NCBI RefSeq assembly: GCF_918731615.1
Contig: NZ_OU957226.1
Coordinates: 2,171,501-2,235,500, forward strand
Direction: 5' to 3'
Origin: Flavobacterium sp. CECT 9288
GTDB taxonomy: Bacteria; Bacteroidota; Bacteroidia; Flavobacteriales; Flavobacteriaceae
Length of the DNA: 64,000 nucleotides
Under the pieces are notes generated by a model. It was not told the DNA's origin, made no database searches, and was given only the letters and a program-made list of their open reading frames with translations. Position 1 is the first letter of the stretch; each line of letters starts with the position of its first letter. Below are positions 52,922 through 61,775 of this stretch, piece by piece. The position numbers were made by a program, and so were the translations under genes.

Positions 52922-53000
52922 CCTGCTGTCCGCTGTATCTTTTTCTTGCTACCTTCCTTCGTCAGTAGTACCAAGAAAAAGGATGCCGCTTCCATCAGGG
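52922..53000 (-). ncRNA. structured repeat, copy C
   Basis: On the minus strand: CCCTGATGG, GCGGCATCCTTTT, a variable hairpin (pairing around CTTG...CAAG), then AAAAAGATACAG, CGGACAGCAGGA. Flanking TAGC and GCTA can extend the outer stem. The conserved arms match the copy at 22674-22752 at about 20 of 23 positions each, whereas the central hairpin is unrelated. It lies just upstream of the lipoprotein gene and is oriented the same way. Confidence 0.65.
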
Positions 53001-53215
53001 CTAGACCATTCTACTATAATTGTAATTGTGTAATTGGGTTGAAAAATACCAACAAAAATAAAAAAAACGTATCGATAGCTTTGTCAATACAACAAAGACT
53101 TATAAAAAGATACTAGTTCAATTCGCTTAAAAAACAAGAAAACTCGAAATATATCGGTCATATCTTGTTTTGAATTCAGGTTTTAGTTTCCCGATCTCCA
53201 AATAAAAACCAAGTA

Positions 53216-53394
53216 TTACTTAGACTTTATCCGAATCAAAAAACCAGCTACAAAAAAAGCCAAACCCACCAAAATCAAAAAATAATACAAACTGATGAAC
53301 TGCTCCCGAATAAGATTAGCTACAACAAAGCACAACACACTAATCAGATAAAAGTATAGCGGTGGCATGTTTTTGATAGAAGAAAAATTCATAG
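53216..53394 (-). pseudogene. 58-residue two-helix membrane protein, frameshifted
   Basis: From ATG 53394 the frame reads MNFSSIKNMPPLYFYLISV, then meets an extra GT in a GTGTGT run near 53338 and stops after 24 codons. Removing two bases restores a coherent continuation (LCFVVANLIREQFI, FLILVGLAFFVAGFLIRIKSK) to TAA at 53216-53218. The repaired protein would have two membrane segments and is of a kind seen next to ftsY in Flavobacteria, as I recall. Alternatively a shorter form could start at the in-frame GTG/TTG after the shift. Confidence 0.55.
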
Positions 53395-53401
53395 TAACAA
53401 C

Positions 53402-54355
53402 TTATTTGAAAAAACTATCTACAAACTCCAATTTGTTAAAAACTTGAAGATCCTCAATACCTTCACCTACTCCAATGTATTTTACTGGAATTTGAAACTG
53501 ATCAGAAATTCCGATAACAACTCCGCCTTTTGCAGTTCCATCAAGTTTAGTAACTGCTAAACAACTCACTTCTGTTGCAGCAGTAAATTGTTTTGCTTGT
53601 TCAAAAGCATTTTGTCCAGTAGATCCATCAAGAACTAATAAAACATCATGTGGTGCATCGGCAACCACTTTTTGCATTACACGCTTCACCTTAGACAATT
53701 CATTCATCAAATTGATTTTATTATGCAAACGTCCTGCTGTATCAATAATAACAATATCAGCTTTTTGAGCCACCGCTGATTGCAAAGTATCAAAAGCCAC
53801 CGAAGCCGGATCACTTCCCATTTCTTGCCTCACAATAGGAACACCTACACGATCAGCCCAAATTTGCAACTGATCTATCGCAGCGGCACGAAACGTATCT
53901 GCAGCACCTAAAACTACATTGTAACCTTGCTTTTTAAATTGATATGCTAATTTACCAATAGTCGTAGTTTTTCCTACCCCATTAACACCTACCACCATAA
54001 TTACGTATGGTTTTTTATCTGCTGGAATAACAAACTCAGATGACTCACCAGTATTAGTTTCAGAAAGTAAACCAGCTATTTCTTCCCTCAATATTTGGTT
54101 CAACTCTGAGATACCTAAATATTTATCTGAAGCTACTCGTTTTTCAATTCTAGTAATGATTTTCAACGTAGTACTTACTCCCACATCAGAGGCAACAAGA
54201 ATTTCTTCTAGATTATCCAGAACTTCATCATCAACTTTAGACTTTCCTGCGACAGCCTTAGTAAGCTTTGAAAAGAAATTTGTTTTTGACTTTTCTAAAC
54301 CTTTATCTAGTATCTCTTTTTTCTCTGATGAAAATATTTTTTTAAAAAAACTCAT
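53402..54355 (-). CDS. ftsY: signal recognition particle receptor FtsY
   Basis: A 317-residue SRP GTPase that docks ribosome-nascent chains at the membrane. The four-helix N domain (residues 1-105) is followed by the G domain: GVNGVGKT (123-130), DTFRAAAIDQL, DTAGRLHN, TKLDGTAKGG and the closing KYIGVGEGIEDLQVF. The acidic A domain of E. coli FtsY is absent, as is usual in Bacteroidota. It lies downstream of the rpmB-rpmG-DUF4295 cluster on the same strand, with a terminator between. Confidence 0.97.
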   Translation of the reverse strand: MSFFKKIFSSEKKEILDKGLEKSKTNFFSKLTKAVAGKSKVDDEVLDNLEEILVASDVGVSTTLKIITRIEKRVASDKYLGISELNQILREEIAGLLSETNTGESSEFVIPADKKPYVIMVVGVNGVGKTTTIGKLAYQFKKQGYNVVLGAADTFRAAAIDQLQIWADRVGVPIVRQEMGSDPASVAFDTLQSAVAQKADIVIIDTAGRLHNKINLMNELSKVKRVMQKVVADAPHDVLLVLDGSTGQNAFEQAKQFTAATEVSCLAVTKLDGTAKGGVVIGISDQFQIPVKYIGVGEGIEDLQVFNKLEFVDSFFK

Positions 54356-54430
54356 TGTAAGTAGGGTATAAAATGAACTATAAGTCTTAAAAAAACGCTT
54401 GTTTTTTTACGGGGTAAATATAGAAAATAA

Positions 54431-54460
54431 AAAAGCTACTTCCGAATGAAAGTAGCTTTT
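54431..54460 (-). terminator. terminator of the rpmB-rpmG-DUF4295 cluster
   Basis: AAAAGCTACTT (54431-54441) pairs with AAGTAGCTTTT (54450-54460), with a T-run on the minus strand after the stem. Confidence 0.9.
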
Positions 54461-54480
54461 CTATAAATTATCTCTGTTAA

Positions 54481-54633
54481 TTATTTCTTTTTCAAGAACT
54501 CATCAACAGCTTCAGGAGTCATAATAGATTCTACGAATGTATATGCACCTGTTTTTGGAGATTTCACCATTTTGATGGCTTTTGATAATCTCTTAGAAGA
54601 TGTTTGTAACGATGCTACGGTTTTCTTTGCCAT
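54481..54633 (-). CDS. DUF4295 protein (Bacteroidota-specific, ribosome-associated)
   Basis: A 50-residue basic protein: MAKKTVASLQTSSKRLSKAIK then MVKSPKTGAYTFVESIM, ending in DEFLKKK. This is the DUF4295 family, restricted to Bacteroidota and always found next to rpmG. I recall it being reported as an extra ribosomal protein in this phylum, which fits its size, charge and context, but I cannot verify that here. It is the last gene of the rpmB-rpmG cluster, followed by a strong terminator. Confidence 0.93.
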   Translation of the reverse strand: MAKKTVASLQTSSKRLSKAIKMVKSPKTGAYTFVESIMTPEAVDEFLKKK

Positions 54634-54704
54634 GATTCAAATGTTATTTAAATTTTAATTAGGTTTGAAACGTAAACATTTTAACCTTTTAAAATTTGTA
54701 ATTA

Positions 54705-54887
54705 TTACTTAATTTCTTTGTGAACAGTTACACGCTTCAAGATTGGATTAAATTTTTTAATCTCTAATCTATCCGGAGTATTTTTTTTGTTCTTAGTAGT
54801 GATGTATCTTGAAGTACCTGCAACACCAGTTGTTTTGTGTTCTGTACATTCTAAAATTACTTGGATTCTATTACCTTTCTTTGCCAT
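54705..54887 (-). CDS. rpmG: 50S ribosomal protein L33
   Basis: A 60-residue large-subunit protein. [41 protein letters not shown] and [11 protein letters not shown] are typical of L33. It lacks the CxxC zinc-binding pairs, so it is the zinc-independent form. It lies between rpmB and the DUF4295 gene in the usual Bacteroidota order. Confidence 0.98.
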   Translation of the reverse strand: MAKKGNRIQVILECTEHKTTGVAGTSRYITTKNKKNTPDRLEIKKFNPILKRVTVHKEIK

Positions 54888-54914
54888 CTTGCTATATATT
54901 TATTGTGGAACGGA

Positions 54915-55151
54915 TTATTTAATAAATCCTTCTGACTGTGCTTTTTTCAAAACAGCAGCAATTCCATTTTTATTAATTGTTTTTATCGTAGATGCAGCTA
55001 CTCTTAGAGTAATCCATCTATCTTCTTCTGGAAGATAAAAACGCTTTTTAACTAAGTTCACAGAAAATTTTCTCTTAGTTTTGTTCATAGCGTGAGAAAC
55101 GTTATTTCCTACCATCGCTCTTTTACCTGTAAGGTCACAAACTCTTGACAT
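54915..55151 (-). CDS. rpmB: 50S ribosomal protein L28
   Basis: A 78-residue large-subunit protein: [52 protein letters not shown]. It is the first gene of the rpmB-rpmG-DUF4295 cluster. Only one of the zinc-binding cysteines of some L28 proteins is present (Cys5). Confidence 0.98.
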   Translation of the reverse strand: MSRVCDLTGKRAMVGNNVSHAMNKTKRKFSVNLVKKRFYLPEEDRWITLRVAASTIKTINKNGIAAVLKKAQSEGFIK

Positions 55152-55226
55152 TATACTTATCTTTTATCGTTAATCAAAATCAGGGTGCAAAGAAAAGAAA
55201 AATAAACCTATTAACCAACAATAATT

Positions 55227-56477
55227 TTACACAATTTTCAAAATTTCTTTATACACTAGCTCTAAACTTTTTATTACAGCCCTATCTATCACTTTTTCAC
55301 GGGGTTGACCAAAATTAAATTCCTCAACAATTATTTCACTTGGCGTAGCAATTGCAATAAAAACAGTTCCAATTTCAGCATTCGAATCTCCTTTTAGAGG
55401 TCCAGCGTTTCCAGTTGTAGCAATTGCATAATCTGTTTTCACTATGGCTTTTACACTTGAAGCCATAGCAGAGACTACTTCTTTACTCACCACCGAATGA
55501 GCTTCTATGTCGTGCTTAGAAACTCCAAGTAGATCTATTTTTGCTTGTGTATCATAAGTAACCACACCACCTTTAAAATATTTTGACGCTCCAGCAACAG
55601 CAGTTAACACCTGTGCAATTTTACCACCAGTGCAACTTTCGGCTGTTGCAATTGTTTTATTGTGCTTTGTAAGTAGTGATCCCAGAACTACTTCCAGCGT
55701 TTCATCATCATCAAAACCTACAATAATATCCTTGATAATCTCAGTTACTGAATTTACATTTTCTTGAATAGCAGCTTCAAGAATTTCTTTATCAGTTCCG
55801 CGTGCCGTCAATCGTAAACGGACTCTTCCCGGCGCTGGCAAGTAGGCTAATTTTATAAAAGCAGGCAATCCATTTTCCCATGCTTCAATACGCTCAGCCA
55901 CTACACTTTCACCTTGACCATAAGTCAAAATGGTTTTGTGGATAATGTAAGGACGTTTATATTCTTGCACAATTTTAGGAATCAGCTCATCTTCAACCAA
56001 ATATTTCATTTCATAAGGAACTCCTGGAAGAGAAATATAAACTGTATTTTCTTTTTTAATCCACATGCCGGGAGCCGTACCTACTTCATTATGCAACACT
56101 ATACATTTTGACGGGACTAGCGCTTGATCTTTATTTACTTGTGAAGCTGGCCTGTTCATAACCCTTTCTATGAGCGCTACAACATGCTTTTCAACATCTT
56201 GATTGACTATCAATTCATCTTCAAAGTAATCACAAAACGTTTTCTTTGTAATATCATCTTTTGTAGGCCCTAACCCTCCCGTAAGCACCACAAAATCAAC
56301 AGTATTTTGCAATCTTGACAAGGTTTGTAAAATATGGTTTTTATCATCACTTATAGATAACATTTCTATTGTTTCGATTCCAATTCTATCTAGAGCCTTA
56401 GCTATAAATCCCGAATTAGTATCTGTAATTTGACCAATTAATATTTCGTCACCTATTGTAACTATGGTTGCTTTCAT
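55227..56477 (-). CDS. cinA: CinA: MoCF-like domain plus nicotinamide-nucleotide amidase
   Basis: A 416-residue protein with two domains. The N-terminal molybdopterin-binding-like domain ([46 protein letters not shown]) resembles ADP-ribose pyrophosphatase-type CinA. The C-terminal amidase ([48 protein letters not shown]) deamidates nicotinamide mononucleotide in pyridine-nucleotide recycling. The length is normal for the full-length bifunctional form. It lies upstream of the ribosomal cluster on the same strand. Confidence 0.96.
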   Translation of the reverse strand: MKATIVTIGDEILIGQITDTNSGFIAKALDRIGIETIEMLSISDDKNHILQTLSRLQNTVDFVVLTGGLGPTKDDITKKTFCDYFEDELIVNQDVEKHVVALIERVMNRPASQVNKDQALVPSKCIVLHNEVGTAPGMWIKKENTVYISLPGVPYEMKYLVEDELIPKIVQEYKRPYIIHKTILTYGQGESVVAERIEAWENGLPAFIKLAYLPAPGRVRLRLTARGTDKEILEAAIQENVNSVTEIIKDIIVGFDDDETLEVVLGSLLTKHNKTIATAESCTGGKIAQVLTAVAGASKYFKGGVVTYDTQAKIDLLGVSKHDIEAHSVVSKEVVSAMASSVKAIVKTDYAIATTGNAGPLKGDSNAEIGTVFIAIATPSEIIVEEFNFGQPREKVIDRAVIKSLELVYKEILKIV

Positions 56478-56583
56478 TAGTAAATTTTAATTATATAATT
56501 ATCATATTGGACTTTAAGAACCAATAACTATTTATCATTACATTGTTTTGGAATAAAAATACAACTTTACAGATATTGTTTAT

Positions 56584-56615
56584 AAAAAAAGTGACCCGAA
56601 AAGGTCACTTTTTTT
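56584..56615 (-). terminator. terminator of the FAH-Hpt gene pair
   Basis: GTGACC (56591-56596) pairs with GGTCAC (56603-56608), extended by seven A-T pairs on the flanks. It lies just after the Hpt stop, with T-runs on both strands. Confidence 0.88.
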
Positions 56616-56625
56616 ATAATAATAT

Positions 56626-56970
56626 TTAAACATCAAAATCTTTTTTGATTTCTTTCACCGCATCATTGACTTGGTTTTTAACACTTTTAAAAGTCTCTTT
56701 TATATCCTTCTTTTTCCCTTCGGCTTTTGTCCAAGCTTCAATTTGTAAAATTTCTTCAAAAGCAACATTCATTCCCATTAAATCCAGAGTCGGCTTTATC
56801 TTGTGTGCATATGCATAAGCATGCTTGTGGTCTTTCTTCTTTATTCCTTCTTTAATTTGCAATAAATCCTCTGGAACTTCGGTAACAAACAATGTCAATA
56901 TTTCATTGACAAATTCTGGGTCATTATCTGAAAGTGCGTACACTTTTGATAGATTGTAATGTATAGCCAT
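56626..56970 (-). CDS. Hpt-domain phosphotransfer protein
   Basis: A 114-residue four-helix Hpt protein. The phosphoacceptor is His56 in AYAHKIKPTLDLMG, the conserved A-H-x-x-K-P context. It would pass phosphate between receiver domains in a phosphorelay. No kinase is adjacent; candidates in the window are the single-domain regulators at 14177 and 26467, but a link is speculative. Its start overlaps the last base of the FAH-hydrolase gene, so the two are cotranscribed. Confidence 0.92.
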   Translation of the reverse strand: MAIHYNLSKVYALSDNDPEFVNEILTLFVTEVPEDLLQIKEGIKKKDHKHAYAYAHKIKPTLDLMGMNVAFEEILQIEAWTKAEGKKKDIKETFKSVKNQVNDAVKEIKKDFDV

Positions 56971-57581
56971 TATTTTACTTGTATTCTAAATAGTTGTTGT
57001 CCTTCTAAAAATCCCTCTAAAACGTCATCTTGATTTACAGCTGCTACTCCTTCTGGAGTTCCTGTAAAAATTACGTCGCCAATTTTAAGCGTAAAAAACT
57101 GCGAAACATAAGACACCAATTCATCAATCTTCCAAAGCATCAAGCTTGAATCTCCTTTTTGAACTGATTTTCCATTTTTAAGAAGTTCAAATGTAATATT
57201 TTCTAATGAAGAAAATTGACTTTTAGGTAAAAAATCCCCTAAAACAGCTGAACCATCAAACGCCTTTGCTTTTTCCCATGGCAATCCTTTCGACTTTAAT
57301 TTCTCTTGTAAATCACGTGCTGTAAAATCAATCCCAACACTTATTTCATCATAGTATTTATGAGCAAACTTAGGTTCAATATATTTACCAACCTTACTAA
57401 TTTTAACAATCAACTCGATTTCATGATGCACATCATTTGAAAATTCAGGAATAACAAAAGGATGTTGTTTTAATAAAATAGCCGAATCTGGTTTTAAAAA
57501 AACAACAGGCTCCGATGGCTTTTCATTATGCAACTCTGCGATATGATTGGTATAATTTCTACCGATACAGATTATTTTCAT
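56970..57581 (-). CDS. fumarylacetoacetate hydrolase (FAH) family protein
   Basis: A 203-residue metal-dependent C-C bond hydrolase or isomerase of the FAH family. KIICIGRNYTNHIAELHNEKPSEPVVFLKP at the start, the metal-ligand pair in HHEIELIVKI, GIDFTARDLQEKLKSKGLPWEKAKAFDGSAVLG and DVIFTGTPEGVA are diagnostic. The short length matches the 2-hydroxyhepta-2,4-diene-1,7-dioate isomerase-like or acylpyruvate-hydrolase group; the natural substrate is unknown. It overlaps the Hpt gene by one base. Confidence 0.92.
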   Translation of the reverse strand: MKIICIGRNYTNHIAELHNEKPSEPVVFLKPDSAILLKQHPFVIPEFSNDVHHEIELIVKISKVGKYIEPKFAHKYYDEISVGIDFTARDLQEKLKSKGLPWEKAKAFDGSAVLGDFLPKSQFSSLENITFELLKNGKSVQKGDSSLMLWKIDELVSYVSQFFTLKIGDVIFTGTPEGVAAVNQDDVLEGFLEGQQLFRIQVK

Positions 57582-57620
57582 TTCTTAATTAAAAAATTTA
57601 ATGATTGAAAGATTCAAAAA

Positions 57621-58397
57621 TTAGCTTAATTTATTGTTCAGTTTTCGAAGTTTAATCGCCGTTAAAACTTTCTTGGTGTACAAAGGGAAATCAGCATTTT
57701 GAATCCAACTAAAATAACCCGGCTCTGTTTCTAACACCTTTTCTACTTTAACACCTTTATGTTTTCCAAAGGTAAAAATCTCTTCATTATCCTTGTCAAA
57801 TGCTATCATTCCTGCAAAATCGGCAATTTTCTTGCGAGTTGTAAATTCAGACAACGATTTCATGTCATTTTCCAATTCTGGATAACGGTCTAATTGCGCT
57901 TTTAAAATCTCGTAAGTAGCCATGGTATCTGCTTCAGCTGAATGGGCATTTTCAAGATTTTTACCACAATAAAATTTTAAAGCTGCGCTTAAAGTTCGCT
58001 CTTCCATTTTATGAAAAACAGTTTGCACATCAACTGAAACTCTATTTTTCATGTCAAAATCTACCCCTGCACGAAGTAATTCTTCGGCCAATAAAGGAAT
58101 ATCAAAACGATCTGAGTTAAATCCAGCCAAATCGCTGTCTTTTATCATATTATACACCTGCGTTGCCAGTTCTTTAAAAGTTGGCTCATTAGCTACTTTT
58201 TCATCAGTAATTCCGTGAACCGCTGTAGTTTGTGCCGGAATAGGAATAGTAGGATTTACGAGCCACGTTTTACTTTCCTTGTTCCCGTTTGGGAAAACTT
58301 TGAAAATTGATATTTCTACAATTCGGTCTTTTCCAATATCAATTCCAGTAGTTTCAAGATCGAAAAAGCAAATTGGTTTATTGAGTTTTAGTTCCAT
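57621..58397 (-). CDS. DnaQ-like 3'-5' exonuclease with C-terminal ExoX-like domain
   Basis: A 258-residue DEDDh exonuclease. The four acidic residues and the His appear as DLETTG (D13, E15), FNSDRFD and HSAEAD. TAVHGITDEKVA is also typical. The C-terminal domain FTFGKHKGVKVEKVLETEPGYFSWIQ resembles the exodeoxyribonuclease X C-terminal region. I start at ATG 58397, since upstream residues of the open frame (from 58445) are not conserved-looking. It is single-copy and lies 39 bp before the FAH gene. Confidence 0.92.
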   Translation of the reverse strand: MELKLNKPICFFDLETTGIDIGKDRIVEISIFKVFPNGNKESKTWLVNPTIPIPAQTTAVHGITDEKVANEPTFKELATQVYNMIKDSDLAGFNSDRFDIPLLAEELLRAGVDFDMKNRVSVDVQTVFHKMEERTLSAALKFYCGKNLENAHSAEADTMATYEILKAQLDRYPELENDMKSLSEFTTRKKIADFAGMIAFDKDNEEIFTFGKHKGVKVEKVLETEPGYFSWIQNADFPLYTKKVLTAIKLRKLNNKLS

Positions 58398-58482
58398 TTT
58401 TTGTTTTTGAATGTGACAAATATAAAAATTTGGAGTTAATTCCAAAGCTAAACAAAGACTAATAAAAGCAGAATAAAAAATA

Positions 58483-58518
58483 AAACCCCTGATAGACTTT
58501 TATATCAATCAGGGGTTT
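58483..58518 (-). terminator. terminator of the E2 gene
   Basis: AAACCCCTGAT (58483-58493) pairs with ATCAGGGGTTT (58508-58518). On the minus strand it is followed by a T-rich run, after the stop of the dehydrogenase E2 gene. Confidence 0.9.
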
Positions 58519-58537
58519 CAATTATTGATTATTTAAC

Positions 58538-59845
58538 TTAAACAGCTCTATCAGCATCAAAAGCCTCTAAATATTCAGCTACACGCTTTACAAAACTACC
58601 TCCTAATGCACCATCAACTACTCTATGATCATAGCTGTGTGACAAGAACATTTTTTGACGAATTCCTATAAAGTCTCCTTCAGGGGTTTCAATAACAGCA
58701 GGTACTTTACGAATGGCTCCAAGGGCAAGAATACCTACTTGTGGCTGGTTTATAATTGGTGTACCAAAAACACTTCCAAAAGTCCCTACATTAGTAACTG
58801 TATAGGTACCACCTTGAGTATCATCTGGTTTTAATTTACCCATTTTTGCACGGTTCCCTAAATCGTTTACCGCTTTTGCCATTCCTACTAAATTTAACTG
58901 ATCAGCATTTTTAATGACCGGAACAATCAAGTTACCATTTGGTAAGGCAGCAGCCATTCCTAAGTTTATATTCTTTTTCTTGATGATGTAATCTCCATCA
59001 ACAGAAATATTCATACCTGGAAAATCTTTTAAAGCTTTGGCTACAGCCTCCATAAATATAGGAGTATAAGTAAGCTTTTCACCTTCGCGTTTTTCAAATA
59101 CGTTTTTATTTTTCTCTCTCCATTTTACAATATTCGTAACATCAACCTCTATAAAAGATTGTACATGCGCTGATGTTTGAACTGAAGCTACCATATAACC
59201 CGAAATTAACTTTCGCATACGATCCATTTCAATAACTTCATCACCACCGTTTACAGAAACTGGTACCGCTTTTTGAGCTAAAGGCGCAGCTGCAGGAATA
59301 ACTTTTTCTAGAACTGGAGCCGGTGCAGCAACTACTGACTGGTTGCCTCTACTTTTCACATACTCAAGGATATCATTTTTAGTAACTCTACCCTCTTTCC
59401 CTGTACCAGCAATAGATTCAAGTTCTGTAAGTAAAACACCTTCTTCTTTTGCAATATTCTTAACAAGCGGCGACAAGAATTTTTCTGAATTAGAAAAATC
59501 TACTGGCGCAGCAATGGTATTTTTTACAGTCTCAACTTCTTTTTCAATTGAAGTAGCTGCCACAGGTGTAGCAACTGCCGCTTCAGTACTTACACCATCA
59601 GAACCATCAGTTTCAATGATTGCAATGGTTTGACCTACTTGTACCAAATCATCTTTTCCAAAAAGTTGTTCTACAAGAACTCCCGAAACCTCACTTGGTA
59701 CCTCACTATCTACTTTATCAGTAGCAATCTCCAGTACCGCTTCATCAGCTTCAATCTTGTCTCCAACTTCTTTTAACCAGTTGGTAATAGTTGCTTCTGC
59801 AACGCTTTCTCCCATTTTTGGAAGTTTTAATTCATATCTTGCCAT
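58538..59845 (-). CDS. 2-oxoacid dehydrogenase E2 (dihydrolipoyl acyltransferase)
   Basis: A 435-residue E2 subunit. The N-terminal lipoyl domain has Lys44 in EIATDKVDSEV. An Ala/Pro/Val-rich linker is followed by a peripheral-subunit-binding domain (FLSPLVKNIAKEEGVLLTELESIAGTGKEGRVTKNDIL) and the catalytic domain with SYDHRVVDG (H407, D411). It most resembles branched-chain 2-oxoacid dehydrogenase E2, but pyruvate or 2-oxoglutarate cannot be excluded. The E1 and E3 genes are not next to it in this window. Confidence 0.93.
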   Translation of the reverse strand: MARYELKLPKMGESVAEATITNWLKEVGDKIEADEAVLEIATDKVDSEVPSEVSGVLVEQLFGKDDLVQVGQTIAIIETDGSDGVSTEAAVATPVAATSIEKEVETVKNTIAAPVDFSNSEKFLSPLVKNIAKEEGVLLTELESIAGTGKEGRVTKNDILEYVKSRGNQSVVAAPAPVLEKVIPAAAPLAQKAVPVSVNGGDEVIEMDRMRKLISGYMVASVQTSAHVQSFIEVDVTNIVKWREKNKNVFEKREGEKLTYTPIFMEAVAKALKDFPGMNISVDGDYIIKKKNINLGMAAALPNGNLIVPVIKNADQLNLVGMAKAVNDLGNRAKMGKLKPDDTQGGTYTVTNVGTFGSVFGTPIINQPQVGILALGAIRKVPAVIETPEGDFIGIRQKMFLSHSYDHRVVDGALGGSFVKRVAEYLEAFDADRAV

Positions 59846-59929
59846 ATTATTAACCTAAAAGGTGATATTGATTTTCAGTTTGCGAAATTACTAAATATTT
59901 CAAATATAAATTACATTAAATATAATTTT

Positions 59930-61141
59930 TTACGTCATTTTAACTACTTCGCCACGTGATGTACTATTATTACTTCCTATTAAAAAATCGGTAGCTTTTG
60001 GCTTAATTTTAAAAGTTATTCGTTGATTAAATCCCTCTTTCTTTGCAGATTCCTGAATAGCGATACAATCCTTAAATGATATAAATTCATTGTCAAGAAT
60101 AATTTCAACATTAGTTTCCTCTTTCACCATTGACGAAAGTAGCATTTTTTCTGTTTTTAAATCATGAAATTTTACTTTTTTTTGTAACGAGCGTTCCATT
60201 TTTTGAAGTAAACTTTGATCATTGGTAAACAAAATATATTTTGGAGAAATCATCTTTTTTGTTTTCTGGAATAATGAATTGCCTTGTAAAGTCTTGTATG
60301 CGGTAAAAACAGAGACGCCTATTTTCATAAAAACAGCAAACAAACACTCTTTTATCCGAAAAATAGATTTTGCTTTACTAAAATGTTTCTTGTAAAAAAA
60401 ATGCATCGCCTCTGAAAATCGCTTCATATACAAGCCATCTTTATGAGTACTTTCTCCTTTATAATGAATAACAGTAGTTGCGCCAAAGTAAAAATTATTA
60501 TATCCCGCTTTTAGCGCCATGTAAGACAAATCAATATCATCAGAATACATAAAACAAGCTTCGTCAAATCCTCCTAATTCTAGATACAACTTTCGTTTTA
60601 AAAGCATAAAAGCACCCACTAAAACATCCACTTTCCCAGTTTGCTCTTCCTGCAAATGGTTTGCATAGTACTTGCCTAACATTTTAGATTTAGGGAAAAG
60701 TTTATACAGACCCGCAATCTTTGTAAAAGCCACAAATGGAGTTGGAACACCGCGCTTACTCTCTGGAAGAAAACCACCAGCACCATCAATAAGCTTACAA
60801 CCTACAATCCCTAAATGATCTTTTTGATTAGCAAATTCTAGAATTTTTAAAAAAGTATCTTCAGCCACAACCGTGTCTGGATTTAGAATACAAACATACT
60901 CTCCCGAGGCTTGGTCGACACCTATATTATTCCCTTTGGGGAAACCTTCATTCGATTTGTTTTGAATTAACTTTACCGTTGAAAATCGTTGCAATACCAT
61001 TGCACAACTATCATCGACAGAATTATTATCAACCACAATTATCTCTGCGTCAATACCTTCAATTGCTTTTTGAACACTGATTAAACAAAGCTCCAGAAAG
61101 TACCGAACATTGTAATTAAGAATAATAACCGATAGTAACAT
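59930..61141 (-). CDS. family 2 glycosyltransferase
   Basis: A 403-residue inverting glycosyltransferase, probably membrane-associated. The GT-A core shows LLSVIILNYNVRYFLELCL, IIVVDNNSVDDS, GFPKGNNIGVDQASGEYVCILNPDT and, downstream, the acceptor-site segment GAFMLLKRKLYLELGGFDEACFMYSDDIDLSYMALKAGYN. The C-terminal 150 residues are poorly conserved. I start at ATG 61141 because the upstream residues of the open frame (from 61195) are not part of the family. The product is likely to be surface polysaccharide or glycoprotein; no neighbouring polysaccharide genes are seen. Confidence 0.92.
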   Translation of the reverse strand: MLLSVIILNYNVRYFLELCLISVQKAIEGIDAEIIVVDNNSVDDSCAMVLQRFSTVKLIQNKSNEGFPKGNNIGVDQASGEYVCILNPDTVVAEDTFLKILEFANQKDHLGIVGCKLIDGAGGFLPESKRGVPTPFVAFTKIAGLYKLFPKSKMLGKYYANHLQEEQTGKVDVLVGAFMLLKRKLYLELGGFDEACFMYSDDIDLSYMALKAGYNNFYFGATTVIHYKGESTHKDGLYMKRFSEAMHFFYKKHFSKAKSIFRIKECLFAVFMKIGVSVFTAYKTLQGNSLFQKTKKMISPKYILFTNDQSLLQKMERSLQKKVKFHDLKTEKMLLSSMVKEETNVEIILDNEFISFKDCIAIQESAKKEGFNQRITFKIKPKATDFLIGSNNSTSRGEVVKMT

Positions 61142-61271
61142 GTGACAAATGTACAGAGAAAAACAAATAATAGAAACTTGAATAATATTTATCAATATTG
61201 CTTAAATAAAATTTGACAACAAAAAACAAATTTTGTGTAACAAAAACCATTAACTCTCCACTAACGTAATT

Positions 61272-61775
61272 ATGAGTGAAAACCTAGAACAGACTTTTGT
61301 GCAACTTTTGCAAGAAAACCAAAATATAATCCACAAGATTTGTAGATTGTATACTAATGGTGATGATGCACACAAAGATTTGTTTCAAGAAATCACCATT
61401 CAATTATGGAAAGCTTTCCCTAAGTTTAGAGGAGATAGCAAATTTTCTACTTGGGCTTATCGCGTAGCCTTAAATACAGCCATCACCCTATATCGTAAAA
61501 CAAAACGTTCTATCAGTACTGTGGAGTTTGAAGGCAGGCAACATTTTCTTAATGATGTAGAATATGATTATGAAGAGGAAGAACAATTAAAATTAATGTA
61601 CAAAGCAGTTTATCAATTGAATGATATTGAAAAAGCATTAATCTTCATGTATCTTGAAGACAAAGACTACCAAGAAATATCCGAAACGTTGGGAATTAGC
61701 GAAGTTAACGCAAGAGTAAAAATGAATAGAATAAAAGGGAAATTAAAAAAAATATTAAATCCATTAGAAGCATGA
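61272..61775 (+). CDS. ECF-type RNA polymerase sigma factor
   Basis: A 167-residue sigma-70 factor with region 2 (HKDLFQEITIQLWKAFPKFRGDSKFSTWAYRVALNTAI) and region 4 (LIFMYLEDKDYQEISETLGISEVNARVKMNRIKGKLK). The length is normal for extracytoplasmic-function factors. The next gene begins at 61772 inside its stop region (ATGA overlap), so the two are coupled. That gene may encode its membrane-bound regulator, although it lacks a recognisable anti-sigma motif. The spacer upstream contains the divergent glycosyltransferase gene. Confidence 0.95.
   Translation: MSENLEQTFVQLLQENQNIIHKICRLYTNGDDAHKDLFQEITIQLWKAFPKFRGDSKFSTWAYRVALNTAITLYRKTKRSISTVEFEGRQHFLNDVEYDYEEEEQLKLMYKAVYQLNDIEKALIFMYLEDKDYQEISETLGISEVNARVKMNRIKGKLKKILNPLEA

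Noticed and set aside
57590-57625. GATTGAAAGATTCAAAA as another octamer array
   Set aside because: Only two imperfect units are present and no partner array exists nearby.
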